Shown here piece by piece: positions 20,121 through 32,190 of a DNA stretch of 64,000 nt. Position 1 is the stretch's first letter, and each line of letters starts with the position of its first letter. The stretch comes from Nitzschia sp. DOCU1 (Eukaryota > Bacillariophyta > Bacillariophyceae > Bacillariales > Bacillariaceae). The position numbers and the translations under genes were made by a program. Below the pieces are notes generated by a model. It was not told where the DNA came from. It did no database searches and saw only the letters and a program-made list of their open reading frames with translations. The stretch is taken from the NCBI GenBank assembly GCA_951394045.1, contig OX595997.1, positions 1 through 64,000 on the forward strand, read 5' to 3'.

Positions 20121-21190
20121 GGTTGATGAATGAAACGGATACAGTATGTCTTAGAGACGAGGCATAAAGGACTCGTTGCGATGAGATTTATGAGCGATAA
20201 AGTAAACTCAGGTTAAGAAGAAGGTTTTGTGCCCCCTACTCCAACCTTTTCCCAATGTCTTTTCATTCCTTGTTCTATCTGCCCTATACGAAATCTCGCG
20301 ACTAGAGGCAATACATCGTGAGCATAATAGTGATAGATGCATCATCGTCCTAAAATGTCGTACCAAGACCTGCATTGGATGTTAGTTTCGGTTCGTAGAA
20401 GTTGGAAACCACAGCAAATTCGCCACCACCAAGCCTGCTCCAAAGTGTCAATGGATACATGCCCAAGATTCGTCTTGGGGATCTCATTCGTTGATGCTTT
20501 TGTTAAGTAGAGAGAGCTCAGAGCGCCGGGCGGTCGTTGGGCGTGTTCTGGCTCATGTTGAAGAAAGACAGGCTATAATAACTATCAATATGTGTTTATC
20601 CTATATATTGCCTGCCTCAGAATACTGTATAAGCCCAGAAGAACGGTCATTCGTTTCTTGAGATTCTTTGTGTGCAACGAACATCGTTGCCCTGCAAGAT
20701 GCACCTTGCAACTATCATGCCAAAGGCAACGAACCAAAGCTCAACGGGCAACGAAATCATGCTTTCTTGCATTGTTCCTTGTATTGCATGTTTCTTTGAG
20801 AACCAACAAGAACAACAAGAAGAAACAGGCCCTTGGAGAAACGCATGCAATCTTGCTTACAGAGATTGCTGGTCCCGTCTCCGTTGACCCGATAGCTAGT
20901 ACGATAATGATATTAGGAACATTGGTTAGTTCATATGAGGAGTGCTAGGGCTCTTTCAGTCTCCTTTGCAAGCAATCATTTGGGGACCAAGTATTCTCCC
21001 TGTTTCGATGATGGCAGCAGTTGTTCGCCTGCTTCCCAACGACGCAAGCAAGCTAGCTAGTAGCTGCGGTAGTCATAGTAGAATCTTGCCCATTTCATCA
21101 ACGAGGTCATGTAGTAGACTAGGTCTATCCTAGTAACTATAGTAGCCATGTTTTCTTGTACGAATAGTACCCCAGAATAAACCTAGTTCG
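20121..21190. other. Intergenic, upstream of cyclase gene
   Basis: About 1.07 kb holding the cyclase promoter and the 3' side of the next minus-strand gene. Short frames exist, but none has a motif, a plausible intron pair or duplicate support. No gene called. Confidence 0.5.
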
Positions 21191-23095
21191 TTAGAATTGA
21201 AATTCATTTTGTTGCTTTCCAGGCTTGTACTCTTCTTCATCATGACACGCCCGTTCCCAAATTCGATAGAGCGCTTCGGGTGGTAACACCAGCAATTCTT
21301 GCCATGGCTGTGGTTGTTGTTGTTGACAATGTTCATACTTGTCCCACGTTATTATCGCCAAATCTTGTAGGCATTGCGCTTTGGACACTTGACGAATCCA
21401 ATCATCAGAGTCTTTGGTGTGGTGAGGGCACGCTGTGGTACGACTCGCGCAACCAGAACAATAGAATTGTAAATCTCGCACATTGGCCAGACACAAGTTG
21501 TCTGGGTCTTGTGCTTCTTCGTTTGAGTTCTCATCATCATCTGCAAAACAATACGAGTCGCCGGGAGGATCCAAGGCATGACATCGACCCAATGCTTCGT
21601 CAAAACAGACATAGCTATCTTCATTGAGCTCGGCCGATCCTCCCAACATCATACATGTAAAACCTTGTAATGGATCGGCGGCTATGGGAGACGCATCCGA
21701 ACTGGATTGACCGCTGCCTGTTGATGCGGTGGAATTGGAACGACTGGGGACCAATTGAAGTGGAAGCTCTTGTTTTTTCGTTCTGCTTTGATTTCCCGTC
21801 ACAGAGTGTGCTGGTGATTGCGCATTGAATGGTGGCGTAGAAGGAGGCAAGGTCGGCATGATGACTGTGGTTGCATTTGCCAGTATAGAATGACGCCTGG
21901 CTCCATTATCCCCAATAGTAAAGTAGTAGTCATAGTCATATGGATCATCATCGTCGTCACCATGATCTTTGGAAATACGGTGACGATCGTTCATTTCATC
22001 CTCTTCTTTGTGCCGTTGATGATGATTCCCTAGAGGATTGATACATGCCAAATCCCGAGCACGTCTCCGTAAAAAGCCCACTCCTCGTGCGGGCCGTAGA
22101 CAAGAGCGTCGGGGTGACAATTCGGCATGGACGTTGCCGCCATCTATTAGAATGCCGCTGTCATGGTCATCTTCTGCCATGGTGGAATTCTCCACTCGAG
22201 TCGATGGAGTCACCCTGACGCCTCTAGAAGACGTTTGAATCAATCGTTGCACTTCCAAAGAGGGTTCCATCATTCGTTCTTCTTCTAGCCGTGTTTGTTC
22301 TTCTTGATAGACATACTGAGCAATCAATTGCCGCCTTCGCTGCTCTCGTCGTCTTTCTTCTTTGGAGAGACTTGCGGACAAATCATACTCCAAAAGAGAA
22401 GCATAACGAGGATCCACCTTTTGCTCGTTTTTGGACTCGGCCGCCGTGGATGCTCGACCGTCTGGGTCTCCACGAACATGCTGTGCATTCGCAGATGTAA
22501 CACTATGGACACTTGCAGCAGTAGCCGCAGCAGCTGCTGCTCGTTTGGATTCCACATGGACAAACATTTCCATGCCCTCTCGCGTACTCCCATAGTATGC
22601 AGGCGGGGCTGCCGTTGGATATGTAAAATAGTCCGTGGCAATCATCTGAAGCTTGCTCCTCGTCCTCCTGCCACCACGCGGATGATAACGTTGATTATGA
22701 CTACTATTCGATGAGGACGAGGAAGACGTATTGCGCAATAGTCTTTGAGCTCCCCAGAGTGTGCTTGGTCTAGCTTCTTCATCGGAGGGTGCGCTTTCTC
22801 CTGAAGACGAACGAGCTGCTATCACATAGGATTGTTCCCAGTGACTTGTTCCTTCTTCCGGCTGCTTGCCGCCTTCTCGAAGAAACGGGGGTATTGATTT
22901 CCATCGAACCGTTCTCTTTTGTGTGGAGGTTCGGCCGGGACTGTTCTCGTTGCTTCGATAGCGGCTGAGGCCTTCACCGCCAAACACGCTTGGAGTGGAT
23001 AAACTACTCAGGCTACTTTGTCGAATCCCATTGCTATACCCAGCATAGAACGACGAATGGATATACCAATCCTCATTGTCGCTGTGGGGCCCCAT
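21191..23095 (-). CDS. Hypothetical protein, low-complexity with Cys/His patch
   Basis: Long single-exon frame of 634 residues, start at the first ATG (MGPHSDNEDWY). I do not recognise it. It is rich in Ser/Arg/Gln. A highly charged stretch around residues 240-275 (SKEERRREQRRRQ...) looks like a coiled coil or single helix. Near the C-terminus a short Cys/His group (CSGC...CPHH) could bind a metal and is followed by Trp-containing segments. No signal peptide or membrane helix. Length and lack of stops support a real gene, but no function can be assigned. Confidence 0.6.
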   Translation of the reverse strand: MGPHSDNEDWYIHSSFYAGYSNGIRQSSLSSLSTPSVFGGEGLSRYRSNENSPGRTSTQKRTVRWKSIPPFLREGGKQPEEGTSHWEQSYVIAARSSSGESAPSDEEARPSTLWGAQRLLRNTSSSSSSNSSHNQRYHPRGGRRTRSKLQMIATDYFTYPTAAPPAYYGSTREGMEMFVHVESKRAAAAAATAASVHSVTSANAQHVRGDPDGRASTAAESKNEQKVDPRYASLLEYDLSASLSKEERRREQRRRQLIAQYVYQEEQTRLEEERMMEPSLEVQRLIQTSSRGVRVTPSTRVENSTMAEDDHDSGILIDGGNVHAELSPRRSCLRPARGVGFLRRRARDLACINPLGNHHQRHKEEDEMNDRHRISKDHGDDDDDPYDYDYYFTIGDNGARRHSILANATTVIMPTLPPSTPPFNAQSPAHSVTGNQSRTKKQELPLQLVPSRSNSTASTGSGQSSSDASPIAADPLQGFTCMMLGGSAELNEDSYVCFDEALGRCHALDPPGDSYCFADDDENSNEEAQDPDNLCLANVRDLQFYCSGCASRTTACPHHTKDSDDWIRQVSKAQCLQDLAIITWDKYEHCQQQQPQPWQELLVLPPEALYRIWERACHDEEEYKPGKQQNEFQF

Positions 23096-23916
23096 GATGC
23101 TGATGAAGATGAAGATGATGAGGCTAGAGGCAATACAATGCCATGCAATACAAACCAGTCACGATCGACCCCACACCTTAGAGCCAAAGAGAGGTGCGTC
23201 GATGGTGGTGGTTTGGCAAGGCGCCAAAGATAAAAGAGCAATTCTTCCTTCCACTATCGCAATACATGAACCGCAGTCCCGGCGACATTCATGAAATTTT
23301 CTTTGGCGCGGATTTTTCTCTAAATGAGACTTCCGTTGGTGAACCAAATCATAATTAAGATTATGAATTGATGCATAAAGAACATTTTGAGTCTTTTGTC
23401 CATTGAGCCCAAATTCGTCGCAAGGAAGGCGGGAACGCGTGGCCTTCCGCCGATCACGGACACGTTCGCCGTCAGTTGTGCCGTCTTTGGTGGCTGTTCA
23501 GTATGGATATTCTTGGCATTGCTCATTTTTTCCTTTGTTGACCATGAGGATTCTTCTGTCAACTACACTTTGAGGGCTACATCAAATATGCATCCGATTC
23601 ATTCATTCTGGAATTGTGATAAAGATATAGATGTTGGTTGACCGATCCAGAAGCCGCCATGGAGCCCGCCCACAACGTCCATCTTGTCCAAAGTCATTCT
23701 TTCATTCATCCACCAGCCATCGACATGATGGGCGGTATCCAACGAGTGTTTCGAAGAACGAGGCATAATGATTAACGGGCATCGTTCAATGGTACAGCTA
23801 ATCGGATAGAAACGCGACGGTGTCCGTGTCCAGCAAGCCTAGCTGCGATCGAAAGAAAAGAGGACCGATTCCTACAACCACGAGTTCCATATGATACAAG
23901 AAAACAAAACTACAAT
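23096..23916. other. Intergenic
   Basis: About 820 bp between the 5' end of one minus-strand gene and the 3' end of the next. No supported gene. Confidence 0.5.
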
Positions 23917-26524
23917 TTAAAAGATATCATTGCCATGGATGCCAATTTTGTCAAAGAGACATTGGGTCGTGTATTCGGGGGCACAGAGTTGCAGAGCGGC
24001 ATCGTGACGTTCGCCTTCGACCTGAGTATCGGCCAAATGCATGAGTTGTTCCGCTGTCAACTCGGGCAACTCTTCCGCAAGGTGGCGAATGCGATCCTCA
24101 TAACTCGCGTAACCTCCTTGAGTCAAGCGGCGCTCTCCAGTGGCCGTGGCGGCAGCAACCCATTGATTCACACTGACCAAGTTGCCGCCAATCACGGCAT
24201 CGAGATCATTGCAGACAATCTTGGCACGGCGACCAACTTCTTGATAGACCGATAAATCACGGTACATTTGCAAGCGAGTAAAGTCATTGCCAGTGTAGCC
24301 TTCGCCATAGTACGAGGCAGGATCGGCGCCGCGAAAGCCCCAACTATACGTGGTGGCCATGACACCCAAGACATCACGGAAGAAAGATGGGACACTGGTC
24401 TGTTGCAAGCCCAAATAAGGCTCCTGGAAGACAAACCAGACATAGGCGCCTGAGTAGGGATTGGAAGGTTGCGTGATGGGGCAGTCTGCAAAGCCCTCCA
24501 AAATTGCATCCCATTTATCCTTCATCAGCGAGGAATACGCTCCAATCCAACTGGTCGGATCAGACAGTTCCTTGCTCATGAAAATGTCAAACAGCTGCAA
24601 CTGTCCAAACCACGTCCATTCCGACACAGATCCATGGGTCAAGGAATACGATGTGCCAATGGCCCTGACCGTGGCATTATGATTGGTCTCGGGGTCCTTC
24701 TTGTACATGATCCATCCGGCACGAGCCGCGGCGGAATAGATCTTGGAGATGGAAAAGGCCCATGCAGAACAATCGGGCAATTCATCCTTGGGAATGACAA
24801 AGTCGCGGGCTCCAAAGTACATGGGCCAGACTAGGAAACCACAAAAGAAATGAGCAAAGATTGTTAGTTCGGCTCGAGTCCCTCATTGATCGTTCAGGTC
24901 GTCTACTTACGGTACACTCCATCGCAGACGCGACGATTGGAATCTGGTAATTGAGGAACCTTGATGACTCCAGAAGGATTCTCGGGGAAAACCAAAGTTT
25001 CAAACCAAGGGGAATCGGGGGAGTCGGAGTTGGCCGCATACATGTTACCGTCCGCACCCATGGCTTCGGGCATGGGCGTATTGGGCAACCATCCATTGAC
25101 CGTAATCGTCACGAGTGGATCCTTGCAAGAATCGTCTGTATAACACGCACATTCGGAAGAATTGTAAAATTCTCCTGAAAATTGATTGGCAATTGCCGCG
25201 GCATCATCCGTACTGTAGCCATAGGATGGGGCTTGCACAAAGATATAAATATCTCGATTGCAAGTCGTCATGGCGATTTCCATCGCCTTGGCAGCGTACA
25301 AATGGACCATGCCTTGCTCGGCGCCTTCGGTAATAGTCACAGTCCAATCGGCCAACTCTTCCACAGACCAAGCACCAATGTATTCCAAGAGCTCTTTGGC
25401 CTTGACACGAGCATCGTTCGATTCATCTTGAGTTGTGGCCGCATCACCTCCAACTTCAAAAAGAGGGTAGGGCCCACGAATGTACGGAAAGCTAATGACA
25501 GGGCTGATCCCTGTACGCTTGGCGAGCTCGTACTTGTCCATGGGATGACCCCACATGATCCAAAGGGTACGATTCTCCATGGTATAGGACGTTTCGACAC
25601 ACTCTTGACCGTCCCAATACACGGGAGATTGAGCATAAAACTCCCCTTCTTCCTCAAGGACGGCAAACGCGTCGGATTGGCAAGGATACAAGCCGAATTC
25701 GGCGACACATCCTTCATAGCCCATGAAAACGTCCTCGTGGTGCTTCCAGTACAAGCCTAGTAGAGAATAAAGTAATTCGGTGTTAGTCAGCATCGATTGT
25801 TTCATGCTTCCATCCTTGTTTCATAGTATTACTTACTTTCTGGAGGACAGGTTCCAAAGGCCCCCGCTTGATATTCCTTTTGCACCAGTTCATCTGCCAT
25901 GGAATCGACATAGATTTCGACTTCAATAGGCGCCAAGTCGCATTCGGAAATCGTAGTGTCTTCAGCCGAAGCACGAGTCGACAAGAAGGACACTCCCAGG
26001 CCAAAAGCCAAGGTCGAAGAATACTTGCTCGATCCACCCAAAAGGGTAGAAGCCAGTCCCAATCCAAAATATTTGGCCGTACGGCTTGCCGAAGAAGACG
26101 ATAGGTCGGGGCTATCGGGGTCCGGATTCAGAGTTCCCGGGGAATCGCCATCGCAAGGGTCGCCTAAGGAAACCTGCAAAGTTCCGTCCGTTCCTTCTTC
26201 AATGACAGGATCATACTTGTAGTTTCTCAAGACAATCTTATTCCCCACTCCAGTGTTCAAAGTTCTAGTATTTGCAGAAATGAAAAAGGAGAACAAGAAG
26301 AATAGAGTAAGTGACTCAACATAATACCATGATGAAAAATGGATGCCACATTACACAACAATGCCGCGACTTTCTCACCTCTTGACACTCGGAAGAAATC
26401 CACTAAAGGACAACTTAGTGGCGTCGTTAATAGGATATTCCTTGGAGCTAGTGCATTCGCCATTCACCGACGACGCGGCAGCAGATAGCAAGGCCAAGAT
26501 TCCTTTCGACAAGGCAAACTTCAT
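23917..26524 (-). CDS. Secreted alliinase/aminotransferase-like PLP enzyme
   Basis: Four exons splice in phase to 777 residues: 26524-26379, 26264-25837, 25756-24911, 24830-23917. A signal peptide (MKFALSKGILALLSAAASSVNG) is followed by a leader region with an Ala/Gly-rich hydrophobic stretch. The C-terminal half matches the fold type I PLP family that includes alliinase and tryptophan aminotransferase: a VSxFPYxRGPY-like segment, DGVYLWP, and the PLP lysine site SISKIYSAAARAGW with Lys503. These enzymes act on the alpha-amino group of amino acids, by C-S lyase or transaminase chemistry; which one is not decided here. It is divergent from the amine oxidase at 27692, which has a similar leader, suggesting joint expression outside the cell or in the secretory path. 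Confidence 0.82.
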
Positions 26525-27691
26525 GGTCAACTCTTACAACTGATCCTTCAATCGAATGAAAAATTGTGGCCGAAAAGATTTCGTCGACGGCGGGGATCTC
26601 AGAGTATCTTTTTCGTTTTGTTCTGGAAACAGAAGAAGAACCAGCAATGATTTCATTCGTATCTTCCGATCCTGTCAAGGAAGATTGGTGCTGGAATTGA
26701 AGAAGATGGTCGTCGACATGCTACGCATTTTATTTGCGCTGGCGTCGTCTAGGCTTTTATCAGACGGGTTGGATTGGATTTTTCACCACGCACGCACCAA
26801 TGGACTCCAGTAGAAATGAACAATGCCACAGTATTGAAATCGTCTTTCCTTCAAATTCGTCAGGGTATCCGGATATCGAAAATTATCTCTTCTTCGGCGT
26901 CGATGCATTCTTTTTGATTCGTCCTCCGGATCATCATACACTTCTGGAAAAGAAGGGGAACGAATGATGCTTTTCGGTATCTTCCGAACCAATCTAAAGA
27001 AGATTGACGACGAAAGCGGCGCCATTTCTATTTGCACCGTCGCTGCATTCGTTTTTATAGATTTTCTCTATTTTCATAACGTTCGTAGCTATCGAAATGG
27101 TTTGAAGAAATGAACAACATCTTCAAAAATCACAAACTTCCTTCAACTGTATGAGAGCTTTTGGCGAGAGGCGCAGATTTTGGCGAGAGGCGCAGATATC
27201 TCAACGTGAGTTTGGGGAATGCTCACAATGATGAACCTTTTCGAACATAGCGCTAACAACGTAAGTGTGGAACAGTTCATGACGCTTTCGTTTGGTTGAA
27301 TTGGCATATTATTGCCTTTGACGGAACACCCGGCATCACTTACAACAGCCTCCCAAAAAAACCTCTATTTCAAACGCAATCAACATCTTCCGTTGCAAGA
27401 GCGGTGGTTGATTGTGAACCGTATCTTTTCTCCTTTCATTTCTTCTGAGAGCTGCTGCAATTCTAAATTATCGATCATCGACATCAGCTCCTTTTCTCTG
27501 ACGAACTACAACGTCAATCGTCTTCTTTCTATCTGAGCGGCAGAAGAAAAAGAAGAAAGAGAAAGATCTAGTTGCGCTTTCCTCACCTGGTTGTAGGAAG
27601 AAACGACAAAGACGACGGCCTCCAATCTAGCTCAACCAAAGCTTCGTTTGCCGGGGTCATTGTTTCGATTCAAAGAAGAAAAGAATCGAAA
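26525..27691. promoter_or_regulatory. Divergent intergenic region of the amino-acid enzyme pair
   Basis: 1.17 kb between two head-to-head genes, so both promoters must lie here. A perfect short tandem repeat (tttggcgagaggcgcaga twice) sits at about 27158-27195. Loosely repeated cttccgaxxxaaxgaag-type sequences occur at about 26665 and 26980. No gene is supported inside. That these are control elements is inference from position. Confidence 0.45.
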
Positions 27692-30432
27692 ATGAAGTTT
27701 GCCGCCACCTTTTTGTTCTTGTGGCAGTCGGCGACCATTTCCTCGGCGCAATCCGTTTTGGACGAATCGCCAGATTTGCCAAAGTGTCAATTTCGTCCAC
27801 TCGAGGATACACCTCCCATCGAATTGGAACTGCCCAGCTCTGCGCTGTCGCATGCTCAAAAAGATTTGGCTATTGAGTTCCATGGTTTGCATCCGATTGT
27901 GACTCGCAAACATACAGCCTTCGGCACCAAGCCCAAAGTAATCGTCTTTCGTTACTCGAGTCAAGCAGCACCCGAATTGGAATTTGATCAAATCAATGAA
28001 GTTGTCGTTGTGAAGAGCTCGGCATGTGCTGCTGCGTCTGGGACAGGGGCTGATGGAGGAATGACTAGTGCCGGGCATTGTGCCTCGACGGGAGGATTGG
28101 TATCCACCTTAGCTACCATGACGGCTGCTGCTATGGCCCTTTCCTCGGAAACGACACGTCCCATGGCTGCCTTGTTGGGCATGGGTTTGATGGGAGCCGG
28201 AAACCAAGGAGCCTATGCAGCAGCATCGGAAGACTCGTGTCTGCCAGTCGTTCAAGTGGTAGTTGAAGCCCCTGCCGCCTATCGAGGTGCCGTCGAAACC
28301 TGCCTTCAGGAAATTAAAGATCCTGACATTTGTCCCGATTTCTTTCCTACCTTTCCCACGTGTGCCGATCCACAACCCAAGTGTGAAGTAGCTGTTATTG
28401 GAGCGGGTACGGGTGGATTGTATACTGCCTTGAGAATGGTCGATTCCGAAATGATAGCTGCTAGTGATATCTGTATCTTCGAGCATACGGAACGCGTTGG
28501 TGGACGATTGGTCTCATTGCGTGGACTGGGCCCCGATGCCGACATGGTCGTTGATCTGGGGGGATATCGAACGGTACGTTACTGCATGAGGCACGAATGG
28601 ATCGTCTTGATTCTTTCCTTTCTTTCCTCACATACTCTCTGTTAGTGGCCCGAGTTTACCCCGACTGCCCATGCCCTCATTACCGAATACTTGGGAATAC
28701 CCATGGATTGTTATGACGATTCGGAACCTTGTCAAGTCTTTAACATTGTCGACGAGGAGGGCAAAAAGGCTGGCTTTGCCACATTTGTCGAAGAGATGAT
28801 GCGTCGTCTCACAGATGGTGGGGCGTGCTTTTATCCCTTCCATGAACTAGTTGCCATGACAAAGCGAGCAGCCACGTCCGATGAACTTTCACAAGTAGCT
28901 GTATCGCGCATGGCCGAGGATGGTCGAGTGACAGATTTGCGTTTTGCTAATGGGGTCATGGCGACCGCGACTGGAACTACTATTCTGAATATTCCTCAAC
29001 GTCCCTTGTTGAGTGTGATTCGGAACTCCGATTTGGATGCCCAAGGCATGATGGATCGAGAGACGTTGGATGCCTTGCATTCTGTACAAACCGTCATTGC
29101 CCAGAAGTTGTACCTCTACTATCCAAAGGGCCATGTTTGGTGGCGCCAATTGGGGATTCGTCAAGGAGAGTTTGAATGGCAAGGTGATGCGCGACACATG
29201 TTGTTGGGTGGAAGATATCATGGTATGAATGACGATTTCCCGAAGAAGGTGAGGTGGTTTTTGAAGCTTGATCTCACTATTTGCCCCGTTTGCCCGAATC
29301 TTTAGACGGCCCCGTCTATTGCGATGACGAAGACGATCCAACTACCTGTCACGGCTTTTTGTTGGCTGTCTATACCAACGACTTGTCTGGCAACAAGGCT
29401 CAATACTTTCGTCGCTACCAACGCGATCGACCGGAACCCATTACCATTTTTTCCAATACGGACTTGGAAGGTGCCGAATTCCTCAAGCATGCCCATGATC
29501 GGCTTGTAGAGTTCCATACTCTCTACAATCCCGACTCCAACTATACTGGCTTTGAAGCAGACACTGTCTTTTCTCGAGTCGATCCACCCCCCTACGCCTT
29601 CTTGTCGACCTGGGATACAGCTGTTCCATGGGCTGGTGGGGCGTGGCATTCCTGGACCGACTTGGATAACATTGAAAGAGCCCAACAACCCTTTGTCGAC
29701 GACAATATCTTTGTTGTGAACGAGGCCTACTCCCTCTTGCAAGGATGGGCCGAGGGCAGCATCAAGTTGGCGGATGAGATTTTGGAGACGTACTTTGGTA
29801 TTGAACGACCATGGGACTTCTCTGTTGTTGATGTCAATCAACTGGTCCGTCAAACCAATTCCGAAGAATGCCTGGAGCAATCGTCGTCATCAAGTGAAAG
29901 TAGTGGAGGCAGTTCTGGTGGTAGTTCTGGAGGCAGCAGTGGTGGTACTTCGGCCGAAGAAGCCATTTTGTGCTTTGCGGCCGACTCGTTGGTCGAAATG
30001 GCCGACGGTTCACTCAAGAGAATTGCGGATGTTGCAGCAGGCGAGTTTGTGGCAACGGGCCCGTACGGGAAGGGCATGGGACTTATCACGGCTGCCCTGA
30101 TGCATCCAGTCCACAAGGAAGTGGCCGTAGCCGTCGTCGACACTGAGTTAGGTGAACTCGTGGGCACCCCTGACCACCCCGTCTATTCGGCCGAAGTTGG
30201 CGAGTGGATCGACCTCGAGCATCTTCAGGCCGCTGAGGACTTGGGCGTCGTTCGCTTGGAATCTCGTTTCATGGAAGCATTTTATAACTTGGAAATTGAT
30301 GGAAATGTATTGGACGCCGATGAAGCAACGCACTCTTACGTCGTCAATGGCATCATGGCCTCAGGCTTGGGCGATCATGCTGAATTGAATCGAATCTTCC
30401 AGCGTCAAAAGTACTATCAGGCACAATCGTAG
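27692..30432 (+). CDS. Secreted FAD amine oxidase-like protein with C-terminal Hint domain
   Basis: Three exons (27692-28573, 28646-29222, 29306-30432) splice in phase to 861 residues. The start at 27692 gives a signal peptide (MKFAATFLFLWQSATISSAQS). A leader region resembling that of the divergent neighbour is followed by an FAD-binding motif (VIGAGTGG, G237 onward) and a GGRL/GGYR-type flavin amine oxidase domain to about residue 680. A Ser/Gly linker leads to a Hint (hedgehog/intein) domain starting at Cys709 (CFAADSLVEMADGS). It has a TPDH box at 774-777 and an ending HSYVVNGIMASG. Hint domains self-cleave through the first Cys using the TxxH histidine. No C-terminal Asn plus Cys/Ser/Thr is present, so hedgehog-like N-terminal cleavage is more likely than full splicing. 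Substrate (amino acid or polyamine) is unknown. Confidence 0.83.
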
Positions 30433-30984
30433 TAGTGAATGACGTCACTGACATAAATAGATAGGTCATTATCCCCCATTTGCACAAACATGACTCGTGT
30501 CGTGACTGGAAACGGATTTGACGGAGTCTCAAAAGACCCATTCGGGAATGAAGACCGACGATTTCTATGGCGGTGCCTTAGTTGGAAAGATACTGCCCTT
30601 GATAGTAAGGTATTGCAGATTGAAAGAGCTACGACTAGCTACGATCTTCTTGGCGACTACCCATCACCAACATGATATTGAACCTTGTAGTCGGTGAAGT
30701 TGGGCTTGTTGAGTTTCTATACGACGACCCAGAGGTTGAACGGCGGTCCTATTGCTTGGATAGTCCTCGTGCTGCTTGTTGCCTATTTGTTCTTCGATAG
30801 CTGGCTGGTGGATCTGGAATGCCTATGATGGTACTAGTAGTAACTACTACTCGCGATGCTAGCTAAAAGTAGTACTAGTTAACTACGAGCTAGCTAGAGT
30901 AGTATCACCTCTTATTGAGAGAAGTTTGCAACGAGACTGTTACTAATCACAACTAACAGCTTACAATAGATGGAAAATCTTCAG
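30433..30984. other. Intergenic, convergent
   Basis: Between convergent 3' ends. It contains a dense run of ctag/actagt and tagtag sequences at about 30825-30910. No gene seen. Confidence 0.5.
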
Positions 30985-32190
30985 CTAATATGACAAGTGA
31001 ATAGTAGTAGTGGTATTGACAAAATCAGTGGAAGCAAACAAATCATTGTCATCCCCAGAAAACAATTCGTCGAAATTGATATCATTATCATCGGGCAATT
31101 CAATTTCCGACATGGGTGGTGGTGGGGCATTGTCAAACATGGAAGAGGACGTAGACGGCGTCACAATTGGTTGTGGAGGTGGGAGAGGCATGGGAGCAGT
31201 CATTTGTTGCTGGTTGTTAAACGAAAAGCCCCCTGACGTGTACTGTCGTTCCATAGTCGTACTACTGCCTCCAAACACACTCGAGGGAGTTGTATTAGGC
31301 AACAAGTCTTGCTTGGCAAAGACTCCAATCGAAGTCGATCGAAATCCCTCCAAATTGTTGGATTGCTGGCGGGCCAGAGATTCCAAGCAAGGCAGAGTAG
31401 CATAGGCATCTTCGGCGGGCAATAACGTGAGTGCTTGCTCAAAAAAGTCAGAGAGAGAATTTCGTCGTTTCGTCACGCTAGACTGACGCTGGCAGGAAGG
31501 AAAGTGGGGAGGCTTTAGGGCTTGAAAGGAAAACTCGGTGCCGCTACCGGCCAGACTAGGAGCCCGAGGAAGAGCACTCATGCTAGATCGCCTTGGATAA
31601 TTCATTGCCGGGGGAGGCATGAGCGGACCGACCGAGGTGGGGGTACTAGGCTTGCCACACACATAATCGCTCAGCGAACTGCGTCGCTGCGCCTTGAGTT
31701 GAGTCATGTTGCATGTGACGGTGGTAGGAGAAGGACTCGTGGCCGACGTATTGGGCGTCGCCCCAGAATCATAGGAATCGCAGCTGCTCGCCGAGTTGTA
31801 ACTCGATGCTGAGCCTCGGCGAGGCGTAGGTTTGACCCGTCTTCGATCGCCGGCTTGATTTCTTCGGAGCGAAAAGCAAGATTGCTTGTCGTCCCTCACA
31901 AACTCGGGGTGATAAAAGGCGCCTTCGTTAGGTCCATCGGGGATCTTGAGGAACCCATAGATGTACAATTGACGTGTAAAGGACTTGATTTTGGATTGAT
32001 TAAAGTAGGTGCGCATGACCTCAAGAAAGGCTTCTTGATCGTAGATTTTAAAGGCCTTACCGTCGGGCAACCAGCTGACGACGTTGTTAAAGCCGCCCGT
32101 GGGCTTGTCGGCTTCCTCCAACATGTGGTGAAGCTTCCAGGGAAACGGCATTTTCAGTTGATTCATCATTTGAATCGATGGGGAAGACAT
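30985..32190 (-). CDS. Heat shock factor family transcription factor (HSF-1)
   Basis: 401 residues from the ATG at 32190 (MSSPSIQMMNQLK); the frame is open 23 codons further upstream, with less typical sequence. The HSF DNA-binding domain occupies about residues 12-105: FPWKLHHMLEEAD, VSWLPDGKAFKI, the recognition helix region FNQSKIKSFTRQLYIYGF, and FYHPEFVRDDKQSC. This winged helix-turn-helix binds nGAAn-type elements. The rest is Ser/Pro/Gln-rich with an acidic C-terminus (DDNDINFDELFSGDDNDLF) that could activate transcription. No clear heptad trimerisation domain is visible. HSFs are strongly expanded in diatoms, and many are not heat-related. Confidence 0.9.
   Translation of the reverse strand: MSSPSIQMMNQLKMPFPWKLHHMLEEADKPTGGFNNVVSWLPDGKAFKIYDQEAFLEVMRTYFNQSKIKSFTRQLYIYGFLKIPDGPNEGAFYHPEFVRDDKQSCFSLRRNQAGDRRRVKPTPRRGSASSYNSASSCDSYDSGATPNTSATSPSPTTVTCNMTQLKAQRRSSLSDYVCGKPSTPTSVGPLMPPPAMNYPRRSSMSALPRAPSLAGSGTEFSFQALKPPHFPSCQRQSSVTKRRNSLSDFFEQALTLLPAEDAYATLPCLESLARQQSNNLEGFRSTSIGVFAKQDLLPNTTPSSVFGGSSTTMERQYTSGGFSFNNQQQMTAPMPLPPPQPIVTPSTSSSMFDNAPPPPMSEIELPDDNDINFDELFSGDDNDLFASTDFVNTTTTIHLSY

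Noticed and set aside
20592..20948. Plus-strand frame of 118 codons upstream of the cyclase
   Set aside because: Basic, low-complexity, overlaps other frames, no recognisable family.
26448..27537. Small coding frames between the divergent enzyme genes
   Set aside because: Short, overlapping, without motifs; the region is better explained as a shared promoter.
29223..29248. Alternative donor GTGAGG at 29249 in the amine oxidase gene
   Set aside because: It would put exon 3 in the wrong frame; donor GTATGA at 29223 restores phase and keeps a plausible RYH-DG join.
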